From positions 1,612,001 to 1,676,000 of the forward strand of contig NZ_CP095050.1 in the NCBI RefSeq assembly GCF_022921075.1: DNA of 64,000 nt, written 5' to 3'. Below, one piece after another: positions 27,522 to 36,780 of the stretch; the stretch's first letter is position 1, and every line of letters begins with the position of its first letter. Source of the stretch: Hymenobacter sp. 5317J-9. GTDB taxonomy: Bacteria > Bacteroidota > Bacteroidia > Cytophagales > Hymenobacteraceae. A program made the position numbers and the translations under genes. Under the pieces are notes generated by a model. That model had not been told where the DNA came from. It was given only the letters and a program-made list of their open reading frames with translations, and made no database searches.

Positions 27522-29234
27522 CTAGCGCTCCCAGAAGATGGTGGAATTAACGTCCTTCTGCGTTTTGGGCGAATTGGGGTTCAGAATCAGGTCCGAGGTG
27601 GGGTAGTACAGGCGGTGCGGGAACACGCCGTTGCCCTGCGTGCCACCGTCGTCGGGCAGCAGGCCGCGGCTGGGGTCGGCCACTTGCTGCGATACCCGGA
27701 TGCGGGGGTGCTTGGTGCGGCGGAAGTCCGTGTACACATCGACGCCGTAGCCGAAGCTGGCCACGTACTTCTCGTACATGATGACCTCCAGTTTCTCCTC
27801 GAGGGTCGTGGGGCGGTAAGGCGGGTTGGGAACGGCCGTCGTCGGGTCGTCGTGCGTTCTGTCGAAGCGGTCGAGCGGGCCGGAATTGGTAATCGGTTGG
27901 CTATTCGGCGCAACCCGGTTGATGTAGCCCGTGATTTGGGCAGCAGTCATTACGGGGCTGCCGTCGTTGGTGGCAACCGTATTCACTTTGCGGAACGAGG
28001 CATTGAGGGCTTCAACCAGCGCGGCGCGCGCGGCATTCACATCATTGAAAACCGTCAGCTGCAACTCCGCTTCCGTGAATTTACGGGCGTAGTAGGTGAG
28101 CATGCGCTGGGGTGCTTCGGCTTTGCCTTGGGCCGCCGTCGTGCCGGTTTTGCCGCCTTTGCCATCGTCATACTTCCCGCCAATCGGGTAGAGGCCCTGC
28201 ACTGTCTGGAACGAAGCCGTGCTGGCCGAGCTGGTGTATTGACCGGTGGAGCCGGGGCGCACCGTCACAAAGGGGCCGTTGATGTAGTCCTGCTGCGTGA
28301 CGGGCGGGCCGGCTAGTGCTACTTGATTGAAGAAGTAGTACGGCATGCGGGGGTCACTCTTGGCCAGCATGTCCTCGTAGAAGTAGCGCCCGATGCGGTT
28401 CTCCGGGTTGGTGCTGAAATCCGTGATGTAGCCGGGGTTGCGGTTGTCCGGGTTGGTGGTGTTGCGGTAAGCCAGTTCGAAGTCGTCGCCATCTCCCATC
28501 AGGTCGGCGCTCAGTAGCGGCGACACCTGGCTGATAACCGTAGCGTTGGAGTTGGTTTTACGAATCTGGTTGTACAGCTTCAGTTTCAGCGTGCGCCCGA
28601 AACGGGCCCATTTCGTGGGCGAGCCATTGTAAATTAGGTCAGACTTGGTCAGGCCTGGGTTGCTGGCCGATTTGTTGAGGTTGGCCAGGCCTTCGTCAAT
28701 CAAGGCAAACAGGCTCTGCACCGAGCCGTCGCTCGAGCCATTGTAGATTTCCACGTCCTTATCGAAGCGGGGCGCGATGTTGTCCACGCCTTTCAGGGCT
28801 TGCGAGTAGGGCACGTCGCCCCACAGGTCCACCATCTGGCTGAACACGTAGGCCTTCTGCAGTTGGGCAATGCCCACATAGCCCCACTGCTGCTCTTTCG
28901 TGCCTTGCGAAATGATGAGTTCGTTGTTCACGAGCATGCTGCTGTACAGGTCCGACCAAGGAAAGCCGAACGAGCCGCCGGTTTGCTGGAAGTTGCCGAT
29001 GCCGCGCGTGTTGTAGAGCTGCTGCATCAGGGCCATGGTGTACTGGCTCAGGCCCCCCACGTTATCGCCCAGGTCGCTGGCCATGCTCACCTGCGCCACG
29101 GGCAGCAAGGTGTTGAGCGAGGTTGCAGTGGGCGAAAGTGGGTTTTTGTTAACGTCGTAAAAGTCTTTGCAGCCCGAAGCTGCGGCCAGCACACCGGCCA
29201 GCACCAGGGTGGCGCCAATTTTTTGAATTTTCAT
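27522..29234 (-). CDS. SusD-like (SusD_2 type) outer-membrane lipoprotein (system B)
   Basis: Substrate-binding lipoprotein of 570 residues. The ATG at 29234 starts MKIQKIGATLVLAGVLAAAS with lipobox Cys (SGCKDFYDVNKNPLSP). The DVNKNP opening and AQLQKAYVFSQMVDLWGDVPYSQAL are the hallmarks of the SusD_2 subgroup, together with the WARFGRTLKLKLYNQIRKT helix. The C-terminal region holds KYVASFGYGVDVYTDFRRTK. It lies 33 bp after susC of the same system. The SusD_2 group is often linked to oligopeptide or unassigned substrates rather than to glycan loci (family-level knowledge; not proven here). An extension to 29264 is rejected in favour of the lipoprotein start. Confidence 0.92.
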   Translation of the reverse strand: MKIQKIGATLVLAGVLAAASGCKDFYDVNKNPLSPTATSLNTLLPVAQVSMASDLGDNVGGLSQYTMALMQQLYNTRGIGNFQQTGGSFGFPWSDLYSSMLVNNELIISQGTKEQQWGYVGIAQLQKAYVFSQMVDLWGDVPYSQALKGVDNIAPRFDKDVEIYNGSSDGSVQSLFALIDEGLANLNKSASNPGLTKSDLIYNGSPTKWARFGRTLKLKLYNQIRKTNSNATVISQVSPLLSADLMGDGDDFELAYRNTTNPDNRNPGYITDFSTNPENRIGRYFYEDMLAKSDPRMPYYFFNQVALAGPPVTQQDYINGPFVTVRPGSTGQYTSSASTASFQTVQGLYPIGGKYDDGKGGKTGTTAAQGKAEAPQRMLTYYARKFTEAELQLTVFNDVNAARAALVEALNASFRKVNTVATNDGSPVMTAAQITGYINRVAPNSQPITNSGPLDRFDRTHDDPTTAVPNPPYRPTTLEEKLEVIMYEKYVASFGYGVDVYTDFRRTKHPRIRVSQQVADPSRGLLPDDGGTQGNGVFPHRLYYPTSDLILNPNSPKTQKDVNSTIFWER

Positions 29235-29267
29235 ATAGCGAAGTAGCCTACAGGCTGAATTCAAACA

Positions 29268-32200
29268 TTAAAAAGTGACCCGCAGGTTCACGCCGTAGCG
29301 TTTGGTGGTGGGGGCGTTCGTCAGCTCCACGCCTTGGAAGTTGCTGGCGCCATACGAGCTGGTCTCGGGGTCGAAGTTGGTGTGCTTCGGCAGGTTGGGC
29401 GAATACCAGTAGAGGTTGCGGCCCGACACCGAAATGTTTACTACGCCCAGCGGCGTCTTGCTCAGCAGGGACTTGGGCAGGTCGTAGCCCAGCGATACTT
29501 CCCGCAGGCGCACCGTGGTGGCATCGTAAATCGACTGTTCGTTGTAGCCGTTGGTGGCGGCGCCGCCGCCCACACCCGCTGCCGAGAAGTACAGGTCGTT
29601 GACCGAAATGGCGGTGGTGTTGCGCAGCGGGGTGCCGTTGGCGTCGCGCGCCGCGCCGCCGGTGGCGCGGTCGTAGCGAATGCCGTTGATGATAACCAGA
29701 CGGTTACGGTCCTCGGTGTCTTTGGTCACGCCGCGGCCCAGTTCCTCCTGAATGGTGGTAGCATACAACTGCCCACCTTTGCGATAGTCAATCAGCGTAT
29801 TCAGGGTGAAGCCCTTGTACGTAAACTGGTTGATGAAACCCATCAGGAATTCGGGGTTGGGGTTGGCAATTACCTTGTTGCCGCCCGGAATCAGGCGGCC
29901 GTTGATGGGGTCAACGTACAGTTCGCCGTTGCCGTCGCGCTTGGCTGCCGAGCCGTACAGCACACCGTACGGCTGGCCCGGGATGAGCAGGCCGAGCAGG
30001 TTGAAGGCAGAGCCCAGCACCAACGTGTCGCCGTTGGCCGTGGTGCTCTCCACAATGTTGCGGTTGCGGGTGAAGTTGAACGTGCTGCTCCAGCGGAAGC
30101 CGGCCGCATCGACGGGAACGGCCGTGAAAGCCACTTCAAACCCTTTGTTCGATACTTCGCCGAAGTTGGTGAAGAACGCGCCATACCCCGTAGCCGAAGG
30201 CAGGTCGCGGGCGGCAATCTGGTTGGTCGAACGCTTGTCGTAATAGGTGCCGTTGAAAGAAACGCGTCCTTTCAGGAAAGACAGTTCCGTACCCAATTCC
30301 AGCTCCGTCGAGAATTCCGGCGTCAGCGCGGGGTTATTGATAACACTGCCAATGGCCAGGCCGGCAACCCCGCGGAAGGGGAACACGCCACCCGGGTTAA
30401 TGCTGAAGGTGGTGGCACCCGAGCGGTAGGCGGGGGCGTCGCGGCCCACGCGGCCGTAGGCCACACGCACTTTGGCCAGGTCCAGCCAGCGGTAGTCCAG
30501 CTTGAAGGCTTCGTTCAGCACCAGCGAACCTGCGGCGCTTGAGTAGAAGAACGAACGGCCGGTTTCGTTGATGTTGCCGTTCTTGTTCAGGGTCGAGGAA
30601 AAGTCATTACGGCCCGTCAGCGTCACAAACGCGAAGTTTTTGTAGCCCACGGTGGCGTTGCCCAGCAGGCCCATCAGGCGGCGCTTGGAATAGGCGTAGC
30701 CGTAGGTACTTTTCTCACGGGTGTTCTCGATGTTGTCGATGCCGAAAATGATGATGTCCTTGCCCAGGTATGATTTGCCGTCGAACGTACGGGCGTTGAG
30801 GTTTTGCCCCACACTGGCGGTCAGGCTGATGTCTTCGGTGATGTTCTTATTAAAGTTAAGCAGGGCGGTTTGCTCAAACTCGGTGTTCTGGATGTAGTCT
30901 TCGATGACCTGGCTCACGCCGCTGTTAGCCAGCGAGCCGGGCCGAATCACGCTGCTGCGGGTATCGGTGTAGGTGTTGACGCCGCCGGTGTAGGTCACCG
31001 TCAACCAGTCTTTGATGGCGTACGACAGGCCCAAGCTGCCCACCACGCGGTCGACGCGCGAGCGGTAGATGCTGTTCTCCACCGACCAACGGGGGTTGTC
31101 AGCCTGCGTGGTGAGCCAGGCAAATACCGGAGCGTTGGTCACCGGGTCTTTATAAGGAAGGCCCTGCAGGTCGAGGCTGCGGGTCAGGAACAGCGTGCGG
31201 GCAAAGGCCGATGCGCTGCCGCCCAGCAGGTTGTTGGCACCCAGAATAGGGCCCTGCTGCTCCGTGTTGGTGTAAGCCACGTTGCCGGTAACGGTGAGCT
31301 TGTTGAATTTGCCCGAGCCGCCGGCGCTGATGTTGTTGCGCACGAACGACGAGTTGGGAATAGTACCCTTCTGGTCGGCGCGCGACACGATGGTGGTGAA
31401 GCTGGAGTTGTCGTTGGTGCTGTTGAGCGAAATCGAGTTTTCGTACAGGTGGCCCGTGTCGAAGAAATCCTTCACGTTGTTCGGGTACGCTTGGTACGGA
31501 ATCGTGGCATTGGCCGGAATGTCGGGGAAATTCGGGTTGCCGGCCTGGGGGTGAGGAATGGTTTCGGGTGCACCCTGAGCCTTGTTGCCAAACTCGGGGC
31601 CCCACGAACCGTTGGCGCTCGAGTTAACGAAGTTGGCGCCGGCGCCATACTTGTTCTGATAGTCGGGCAGGGCCGCCACTTTCTCAATTGAGTAGCCCGT
31701 GGTGTAGCCCACCTGAATGCCCTTGGGGCCGCGTTGGCCACCACCACCGGTCTTGGTTGTAATAACAATAACGCCGCCTGCTGCCCGTGAGCCATAAAGC
31801 GCCGCCGCCGCCGCACCTTTTAGCACGTTGATGGAGGCAATGTTGTTGGGGTCCACGTCGGCCGTGCGGCTGGAGTAGGAAGCGCCGTGGGTGAGGGGGT
31901 TGTCCGATTCGGTCTGGGAGTTGTCGTACGGCACGCCGTCCACCACAAACAGTGGCTGGTTTTCGCCAAAAAACGACGTGTTGCCCCGAATGGTGATGCG
32001 CGACGAAGAACCCGGCACGCCGTTAGAGCTGATAATGTTCACGCCGGGCACCTTACCCGAGATGGTACGCAGCAAGTCCGGCTCGGACTTCTGGACCACC
32101 TGCTCCGACTTGATTTCCGAAACGGCGTAGCCAAGGGCGCGCTTTTCGCGCGAAATACCTAGGGCCGTCACCGTTACCTCGTCCAACTGTTTGTTGTCAA

Positions 32201-32492
32201 CAGCCAGGGCCACGTCCACCGTGCCGGAGCCGCCCACCGGTTGCTCGGCCGTGAGGTAGCCCAGGTATTTGAACTGGAGCACAGCGCCGGCCGCCGCCAC
32301 GTTCAGGGTAAAGTGCCCGTCGGCGTCCGTAGCCGTGCCGGTCGTGGTGCCTTTCACGATGACGCTAACCCCGGGCAGGCCTTCGTTGGTGCTCTTGTCG
32401 GTGACGCGGCCCGTAACTGGCCGTGTTTGGGCCCAGCTCCGCCCGGCAAGGGTCAGCAGCAAAAGCAGGCTCAATAGTAAGGTTCTCTTCAT
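29268..32492 (-). CDS. SusC/RagA-family TonB-linked outer-membrane receptor (system B)
   Basis: TonB-dependent import channel, 1074 residues. The signal peptide is MKRTLLLSLLLLLTLAGRSW ending in AQ. The carboxypeptidase-D-like domain reads VTGRVTDKSTNEGLPGVSVI. The linker VTVTALGISREKRALGYAVS precedes a plug domain with KVPGVNIISSNGVPGSSSRI and LFVVDGVPYDN. The barrel ends TTKRYGVNLRVTF with a terminal phenylalanine. It is divergent from system C across a 944-bp gap and heads an operon with its SusD and lipoprotein genes. No clear TAnnTTTG box was found in its immediate upstream sequence, so its promoter may use a different sigma factor or lie deeper in the gap (inference). Confidence 0.95.
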   Translation of the reverse strand: MKRTLLLSLLLLLTLAGRSWAQTRPVTGRVTDKSTNEGLPGVSVIVKGTTTGTATDADGHFTLNVAAAGAVLQFKYLGYLTAEQPVGGSGTVDVALAVDNKQLDEVTVTALGISREKRALGYAVSEIKSEQVVQKSEPDLLRTISGKVPGVNIISSNGVPGSSSRITIRGNTSFFGENQPLFVVDGVPYDNSQTESDNPLTHGASYSSRTADVDPNNIASINVLKGAAAAALYGSRAAGGVIVITTKTGGGGQRGPKGIQVGYTTGYSIEKVAALPDYQNKYGAGANFVNSSANGSWGPEFGNKAQGAPETIPHPQAGNPNFPDIPANATIPYQAYPNNVKDFFDTGHLYENSISLNSTNDNSSFTTIVSRADQKGTIPNSSFVRNNISAGGSGKFNKLTVTGNVAYTNTEQQGPILGANNLLGGSASAFARTLFLTRSLDLQGLPYKDPVTNAPVFAWLTTQADNPRWSVENSIYRSRVDRVVGSLGLSYAIKDWLTVTYTGGVNTYTDTRSSVIRPGSLANSGVSQVIEDYIQNTEFEQTALLNFNKNITEDISLTASVGQNLNARTFDGKSYLGKDIIIFGIDNIENTREKSTYGYAYSKRRLMGLLGNATVGYKNFAFVTLTGRNDFSSTLNKNGNINETGRSFFYSSAAGSLVLNEAFKLDYRWLDLAKVRVAYGRVGRDAPAYRSGATTFSINPGGVFPFRGVAGLAIGSVINNPALTPEFSTELELGTELSFLKGRVSFNGTYYDKRSTNQIAARDLPSATGYGAFFTNFGEVSNKGFEVAFTAVPVDAAGFRWSSTFNFTRNRNIVESTTANGDTLVLGSAFNLLGLLIPGQPYGVLYGSAAKRDGNGELYVDPINGRLIPGGNKVIANPNPEFLMGFINQFTYKGFTLNTLIDYRKGGQLYATTIQEELGRGVTKDTEDRNRLVIINGIRYDRATGGAARDANGTPLRNTTAISVNDLYFSAAGVGGGAATNGYNEQSIYDATTVRLREVSLGYDLPKSLLSKTPLGVVNISVSGRNLYWYSPNLPKHTNFDPETSSYGASNFQGVELTNAPTTKRYGVNLRVTF

Positions 32493-33436
32493 TGAGTTAA
32501 AAATGGGTGTGTTAGAAAAGAGGGAAATAGAAACAGGGTGGAGGCATTTTAAAAGTTGAAAGTACTGCGGCGGCGGAAAATTCTCACTATTACAGCGTAT
32601 TTTAGGTATGCTTATTAAGTGTAAGTCTTTCGCCTGGCCGGTTTCTTTTTTGCCGGGTTGCCATCGTTTGATGCCGCTTTAGTACCAAATGCACAGCTTT
32701 TCCCTTCCCTTTTTGCTTATTTTTTAAGTATTTCTAACCCGACTGTGGCTGCAGGGTATCTTCTTTTGAGCCACTTTCGTGGCGTTAGCCAAGCTGTCGC
32801 AGCCGTTTCTTGCGCCTTCAAACCGGTTATCAACTCCTCGCTTGGCTATGTTAATGCAAGAAGTTCCAGAGACGAATAATGTAGTGATTGGTGTAAGTGA
32901 TTGAATTATATGAATTTTTCATTGTGTAAGCAGTGATAATATTCATTCGCTCTACCCGAATAGCAGTAGCTCTAAATACAATTGAGTATCGGTGCTTTTC
33001 GAAAAAATCGAGAAGCCTTGATGAAAAAAAAACATTCTATTAACTCCCCGGTCATCAAAACTTGTGATATCTTGCCAAAAATTCGTTCTACCAAACAAGT
33101 GTTAGCTTTGGGCGAAACAGAGGCACTTTAATTCCTTTCTTTAATATGAGCAATAGGATTGTCGCAAGGTCTTGAGCCGGATTGGGTTCAGCCAGCGACA
33201 ACGCAGAGGCTTACCGGTCTTCCGTCTGACAGGAACTACCCGCTTCGCCTTGTGCCTTGCCCACCAACGGTTCCCGGCCTTTGGGCAAGCCCAACTTTAC
33301 TCCATCCCCTCCTGCTTTTTGAAAGTGGCCAAAAGCCCGTAAAGGCGTTTTTCGCTAGCACAAGCTAATTTTCTTGTATAATTGCTGCCCCACACTTTAG
33401 CTTTTTTACCTTTTCACTCACCAACCAACCAGCCAA
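32493..33436. other. 944-bp divergent intergenic region between SusC systems B and C
   Basis: The longest gene-free stretch in the window and clearly AT-richer than its surroundings. It holds one exact TAnnTTTG box (TAGCTTTG, 33113-33120, plus strand), 316 nt upstream of the system C susC; a near-palindrome GCTTTTCGA...TCGAGAAGC near 32992-33016; and the 12-mer AAAACTTGTGAT (33057-33068), which also occurs upstream of the system A susC at 26711-26722. Short open frames (32658-32879 and 33159-33368) have no coding character and no plausible starts. Confidence 0.6.
33113..33120 (+). promoter_or_regulatory. -7-like element (TAGCTTTG) in the divergent SusC region
   Basis: Exact TAnnTTTG but 316 nt from the next start codon, implying either a long structured 5' UTR for system C or a fortuitous match. 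No matching -33 TTG was found at the expected spacing. Confidence 0.3.
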
Positions 33437-36400
33437 ATGAAAAAACTCTTATGTATGGTCATGCTTATAATGACCGGCCTGTTGCAGCAGGTCTATGCTC
33501 AGGACCGCTCCCTTTCAGGGCGAGTAACTGACCGTGCCAACGGCCAGGGTCTCCCCGGGGCTACCGTCTTGGTGAAGGGCACAACCGTCGGGGCTTCCAC
33601 GAATGCTGACGGCGGCTTCACGTTGAGCGTGCCGAGCTCGGCCACCACGCTGGTGGTTAGCTCCATCGGCTATGCGACCGTTGAGCAGCCCATTGGCTCC
33701 AGCAATACCTACGACATCGGCCTGGCCGCTGACGTGAAGCAGCTGGGCGAAGTAGTGGTAACGGCTCTCGGCGTAGAGCGTACCCGCAACTCGCTGCCGT
33801 TCTCGGCTACCCAAATTGAGGGCAACAACATTACCGTCGCTCGTAACCCCAACGCGGTGAACGGTCTGGCTGGCAAAGTGGCCGGTCTGAACATCACCCA
33901 GAGCAACGGCCTCGGCAGCTCGTCGAACGTCGTTATCCGCGGCACGAAGTCGCTGTTCAACACTAACCAAGCCCTCTTCGTGGTGGACGGGGTGCCGATT
34001 AGCAACGCCAACACCAACACGGCCACCCAAGCTACCGGCGGCGGTGGCTACGACTACGGCAACGCTGCTGCCGACATCAACCCCGACGACATCGCGTCGA
34101 CCACCGTGCTGAAAGGCGCTGCCGCTACCGCCCTCTACGGCTCGCGTGCTGCCAACGGCGTGATTCTGATTACCACCAAGAAAGGCCGTCGTGGCCTGGG
34201 TGTGACGGTGAACGCCGGCGCTACGCTGGGCCGCATCGACAAGAGCACCTTCATCAAATACCAGGACCGCTACGGCGCCGGCTACGGCCGCTACTACGAA
34301 GACGCTACGGGCTACTTCCTGTCCCGTGACATTCAGGGCAATGGCACCGAAGAACTGGTGGCTCCCCTGTCGGAAGATGCTTCTTACGGTGGTAAGTTCG
34401 ACCCGAACCTGCTCGTTTACCAGTGGGATTCCTTCGACCCCACTTCCCCCAACTACCGCAAAGCCACCCCGTGGGTGAACGCCAAGAACGGCGCCGAAAC
34501 CTTCTTCGAAACCGCCAGCACGCTCAACAACAGCGTTACCATCGACGGTGGCAACGACGCTGGCTACTTCAAGCTGGGTTACAACCGGGTGGATGACCGC
34601 GGCGTACTGCCGAACAGCAAAATTGCCAAGAACGTCATCAACTTCGCGGGTTCGCTGAACCTGACCCCCAAGCTGACCACCAGCGCCTCCATCAACTACA
34701 CCAACATCAAAGGCCAGGGCCGCTACGGCACGGGCTACGGCGATGGCAACATCATCACCAACATGCGTCAGTGGTGGCAGACCAACGTGGACATCAAGGA
34801 CCAGAAGGATGCGTATGAGCGCAACATCGGCCGCGGCTACCATGCTACCTGGAACTACGCTGACCCCGACAACCTGAAGCCCATCTACTGGAACAACCCC
34901 TACTGGGTGCGCAACCAGAACTACGAAACGGATGGCCGTGACCGTTACTTCGGCAACGTGGCCGCTACCTACAAGTTTGCCGACTGGTTCAACGTGTTGG
35001 GCCGTGTGACGCTGGATACCTATAGCGAAATTCAGGAAGAGCGCATTGCCGTGGGCAGCGTGGGCGTTTCGGAATACAGCCGCTACAACCGCACCTCGCG
35101 CGAAGCCAACTTCGACCTGATTGGTAATTTCTCGGCCAATATTGCCAGCAATCTGAGCTTCAAAGGTTTGATTGGTACCAACCTGCGTCGTCAGGCTTTC
35201 AGCTCGATTCGTGCCTTCACCAACAACGGCCTGGCAGTACCCGGCCTGTATTCGCTCTCCAACTCGGTTGACCCCCTCACTCCGCCGATTGAGAGCGAAT
35301 CCAAGATTGGTGTAGACGGCGTCTTCGGTAGCGCTACGTTTGGCTTGCGCGACATGGTGTTCCTGGACCTAACCCTGCGTCGGGATAAGTCGACGACCCT
35401 ACCCAAAGCCAACAACGTGTTCTACTATCCTTCGGCGGCCCTCAGCTTTGCCTTCTCGGAACTGACCAAGGAGTCGGCCCCGTGGCTGTCGTATGGCAAA
35501 GCCCTCTTGAACTACGCCGAAGTAGGCAGTGATGCTACGTCGCAGGTGGTGTATGACTACTACTTCAAGCCCACTGCTTTTGGTTCGACGGCACTTTTCA
35601 GCTTGCCCAGCGTCAAAAACAGCCAGACCCTGAAGCCTGAGCGCACCAAGAGCATCGAGGCCGGTGTGGAACTGGCTTTCCTCAACAGCCGCCTCGGCGT
35701 GAACGCCACGGTGTATCAGCAGAACACCGTCGACCAGATTATCCCCCTGAACCTGTCGACCGCTACCGGCTACAGCCAGCGCTATGTCAACTCGGGTGAA
35801 GTACGCAACCGTGGTGTTGAAATCGGCGGCTACATCACGCCGGTGAAAAACGACAACGTGACCTGGACCGTGAACCTGAACTGGTACAAGAACCAAAACC
35901 GCGTGATGTCGCTGGCCGATGGCCTCGACAACATTGTGTTGGCTTCGTACCAGGGCGGTTTGACTTCTAACGCCACGGTGGGCGAAGCTTTTGGCTCACT
36001 GCGTGGTAGCGACTACCGCTACGACGGCAGCGGCAACCGCATCCTGAACGTGACCAAGAGCGCCACCACGGGCCTGCCCACGGCTGCCTACTACGCTCAG
36101 ACCGGCGCCAATAACGTAATCGGCAACCCCAACCCGGACTGGAAAGGTGGTGTGTCGAACACGGTGAGCTACAAAGGCGTGTCGCTGTACTTCTTGGTTG
36201 ACATCCGCAAAGGCGGTCAGGTGTTCTCGCTCGACCGTTACTACGGCCTGGCCACCGGCCTGCAGCCCGAGACGGCCGCCGACAACGAACTGGGCAACCC
36301 CAGCCGTACCCCCATCACCCGCAATGCCGACGGTACCTACGCCTCGACCAGCGGTGGTGTAATTCTGCCCGGTGTGTACGCTGCCGGAACTACCATTGGC

Positions 36401-36751
36401 GGTGTGGACGTTTCGGGCCAACAGAACACGGTTCGCAGCCCGAACACGGAATACGGTCTGTATGGCTACCTGCGCAACCCTAACTCGACTTTCGTGTACG
36501 ACGCCAGCTTCGTGAAACTGCGTGAAGTTTCGCTGACCTACTCGCTCCCGAACACGCTCCTGTCGAAAATGGGTGGTTTGAAAGGCATTGACATTTCGTT
36601 GATTGGTCGCAACCTGTGGATTATCCACAAGAACCTGCCTGATGCTGACCCGGAAGATGCTTTGAGCTCCGGCAACCTGGGCCAAGGCTACTCGTCGGGT
36701 TCCTTCCCGGCTGTGCGTAGCCTCGGTGCTAACCTGCGCTTCCGGTTCTAA
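33437..36751 (+). CDS. SusC/RagA-family TonB-linked outer-membrane receptor (system C)
   Basis: TonB-dependent import channel of 1104 residues. The signal peptide is MKKLLCMVMLIMTGLLQQVY ending in AQ. The carboxypeptidase-D-like domain reads SGRVTDRANGQGLPGATVLV. The linker VVVTALGVERTRNSLPFSAT is followed by plug motifs (GLAGKVAGLNITQSNG, NVVIRGTKSL, ALFVVDGVPIS) and a large barrel ending AVRSLGANLRFRF. The start at the ATG at 33437 follows a polypyrimidine-rich leader. Compared with systems A and B it uses more GCT and CGT codons, consistent with higher expression (inference). It is co-directional with a SusD gene 29 bp downstream. Confidence 0.96.
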   Translation: MKKLLCMVMLIMTGLLQQVYAQDRSLSGRVTDRANGQGLPGATVLVKGTTVGASTNADGGFTLSVPSSATTLVVSSIGYATVEQPIGSSNTYDIGLAADVKQLGEVVVTALGVERTRNSLPFSATQIEGNNITVARNPNAVNGLAGKVAGLNITQSNGLGSSSNVVIRGTKSLFNTNQALFVVDGVPISNANTNTATQATGGGGYDYGNAAADINPDDIASTTVLKGAAATALYGSRAANGVILITTKKGRRGLGVTVNAGATLGRIDKSTFIKYQDRYGAGYGRYYEDATGYFLSRDIQGNGTEELVAPLSEDASYGGKFDPNLLVYQWDSFDPTSPNYRKATPWVNAKNGAETFFETASTLNNSVTIDGGNDAGYFKLGYNRVDDRGVLPNSKIAKNVINFAGSLNLTPKLTTSASINYTNIKGQGRYGTGYGDGNIITNMRQWWQTNVDIKDQKDAYERNIGRGYHATWNYADPDNLKPIYWNNPYWVRNQNYETDGRDRYFGNVAATYKFADWFNVLGRVTLDTYSEIQEERIAVGSVGVSEYSRYNRTSREANFDLIGNFSANIASNLSFKGLIGTNLRRQAFSSIRAFTNNGLAVPGLYSLSNSVDPLTPPIESESKIGVDGVFGSATFGLRDMVFLDLTLRRDKSTTLPKANNVFYYPSAALSFAFSELTKESAPWLSYGKALLNYAEVGSDATSQVVYDYYFKPTAFGSTALFSLPSVKNSQTLKPERTKSIEAGVELAFLNSRLGVNATVYQQNTVDQIIPLNLSTATGYSQRYVNSGEVRNRGVEIGGYITPVKNDNVTWTVNLNWYKNQNRVMSLADGLDNIVLASYQGGLTSNATVGEAFGSLRGSDYRYDGSGNRILNVTKSATTGLPTAAYYAQTGANNVIGNPNPDWKGGVSNTVSYKGVSLYFLVDIRKGGQVFSLDRYYGLATGLQPETAADNELGNPSRTPITRNADGTYASTSGGVILPGVYAAGTTIGGVDVSGQQNTVRSPNTEYGLYGYLRNPNSTFVYDASFVKLREVSLTYSLPNTLLSKMGGLKGIDISLIGRNLWIIHKNLPDADPEDALSSGNLGQGYSSGSFPAVRSLGANLRFRF

Positions 36752-36780
36752 TATCAACGGCTTTTAATCAACTACCCGAA

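Noticed and set aside
32658..33368. Small open frames in the SusC divergent region
   Set aside because: No plausible start context, no coding bias and no conserved-looking sequence.
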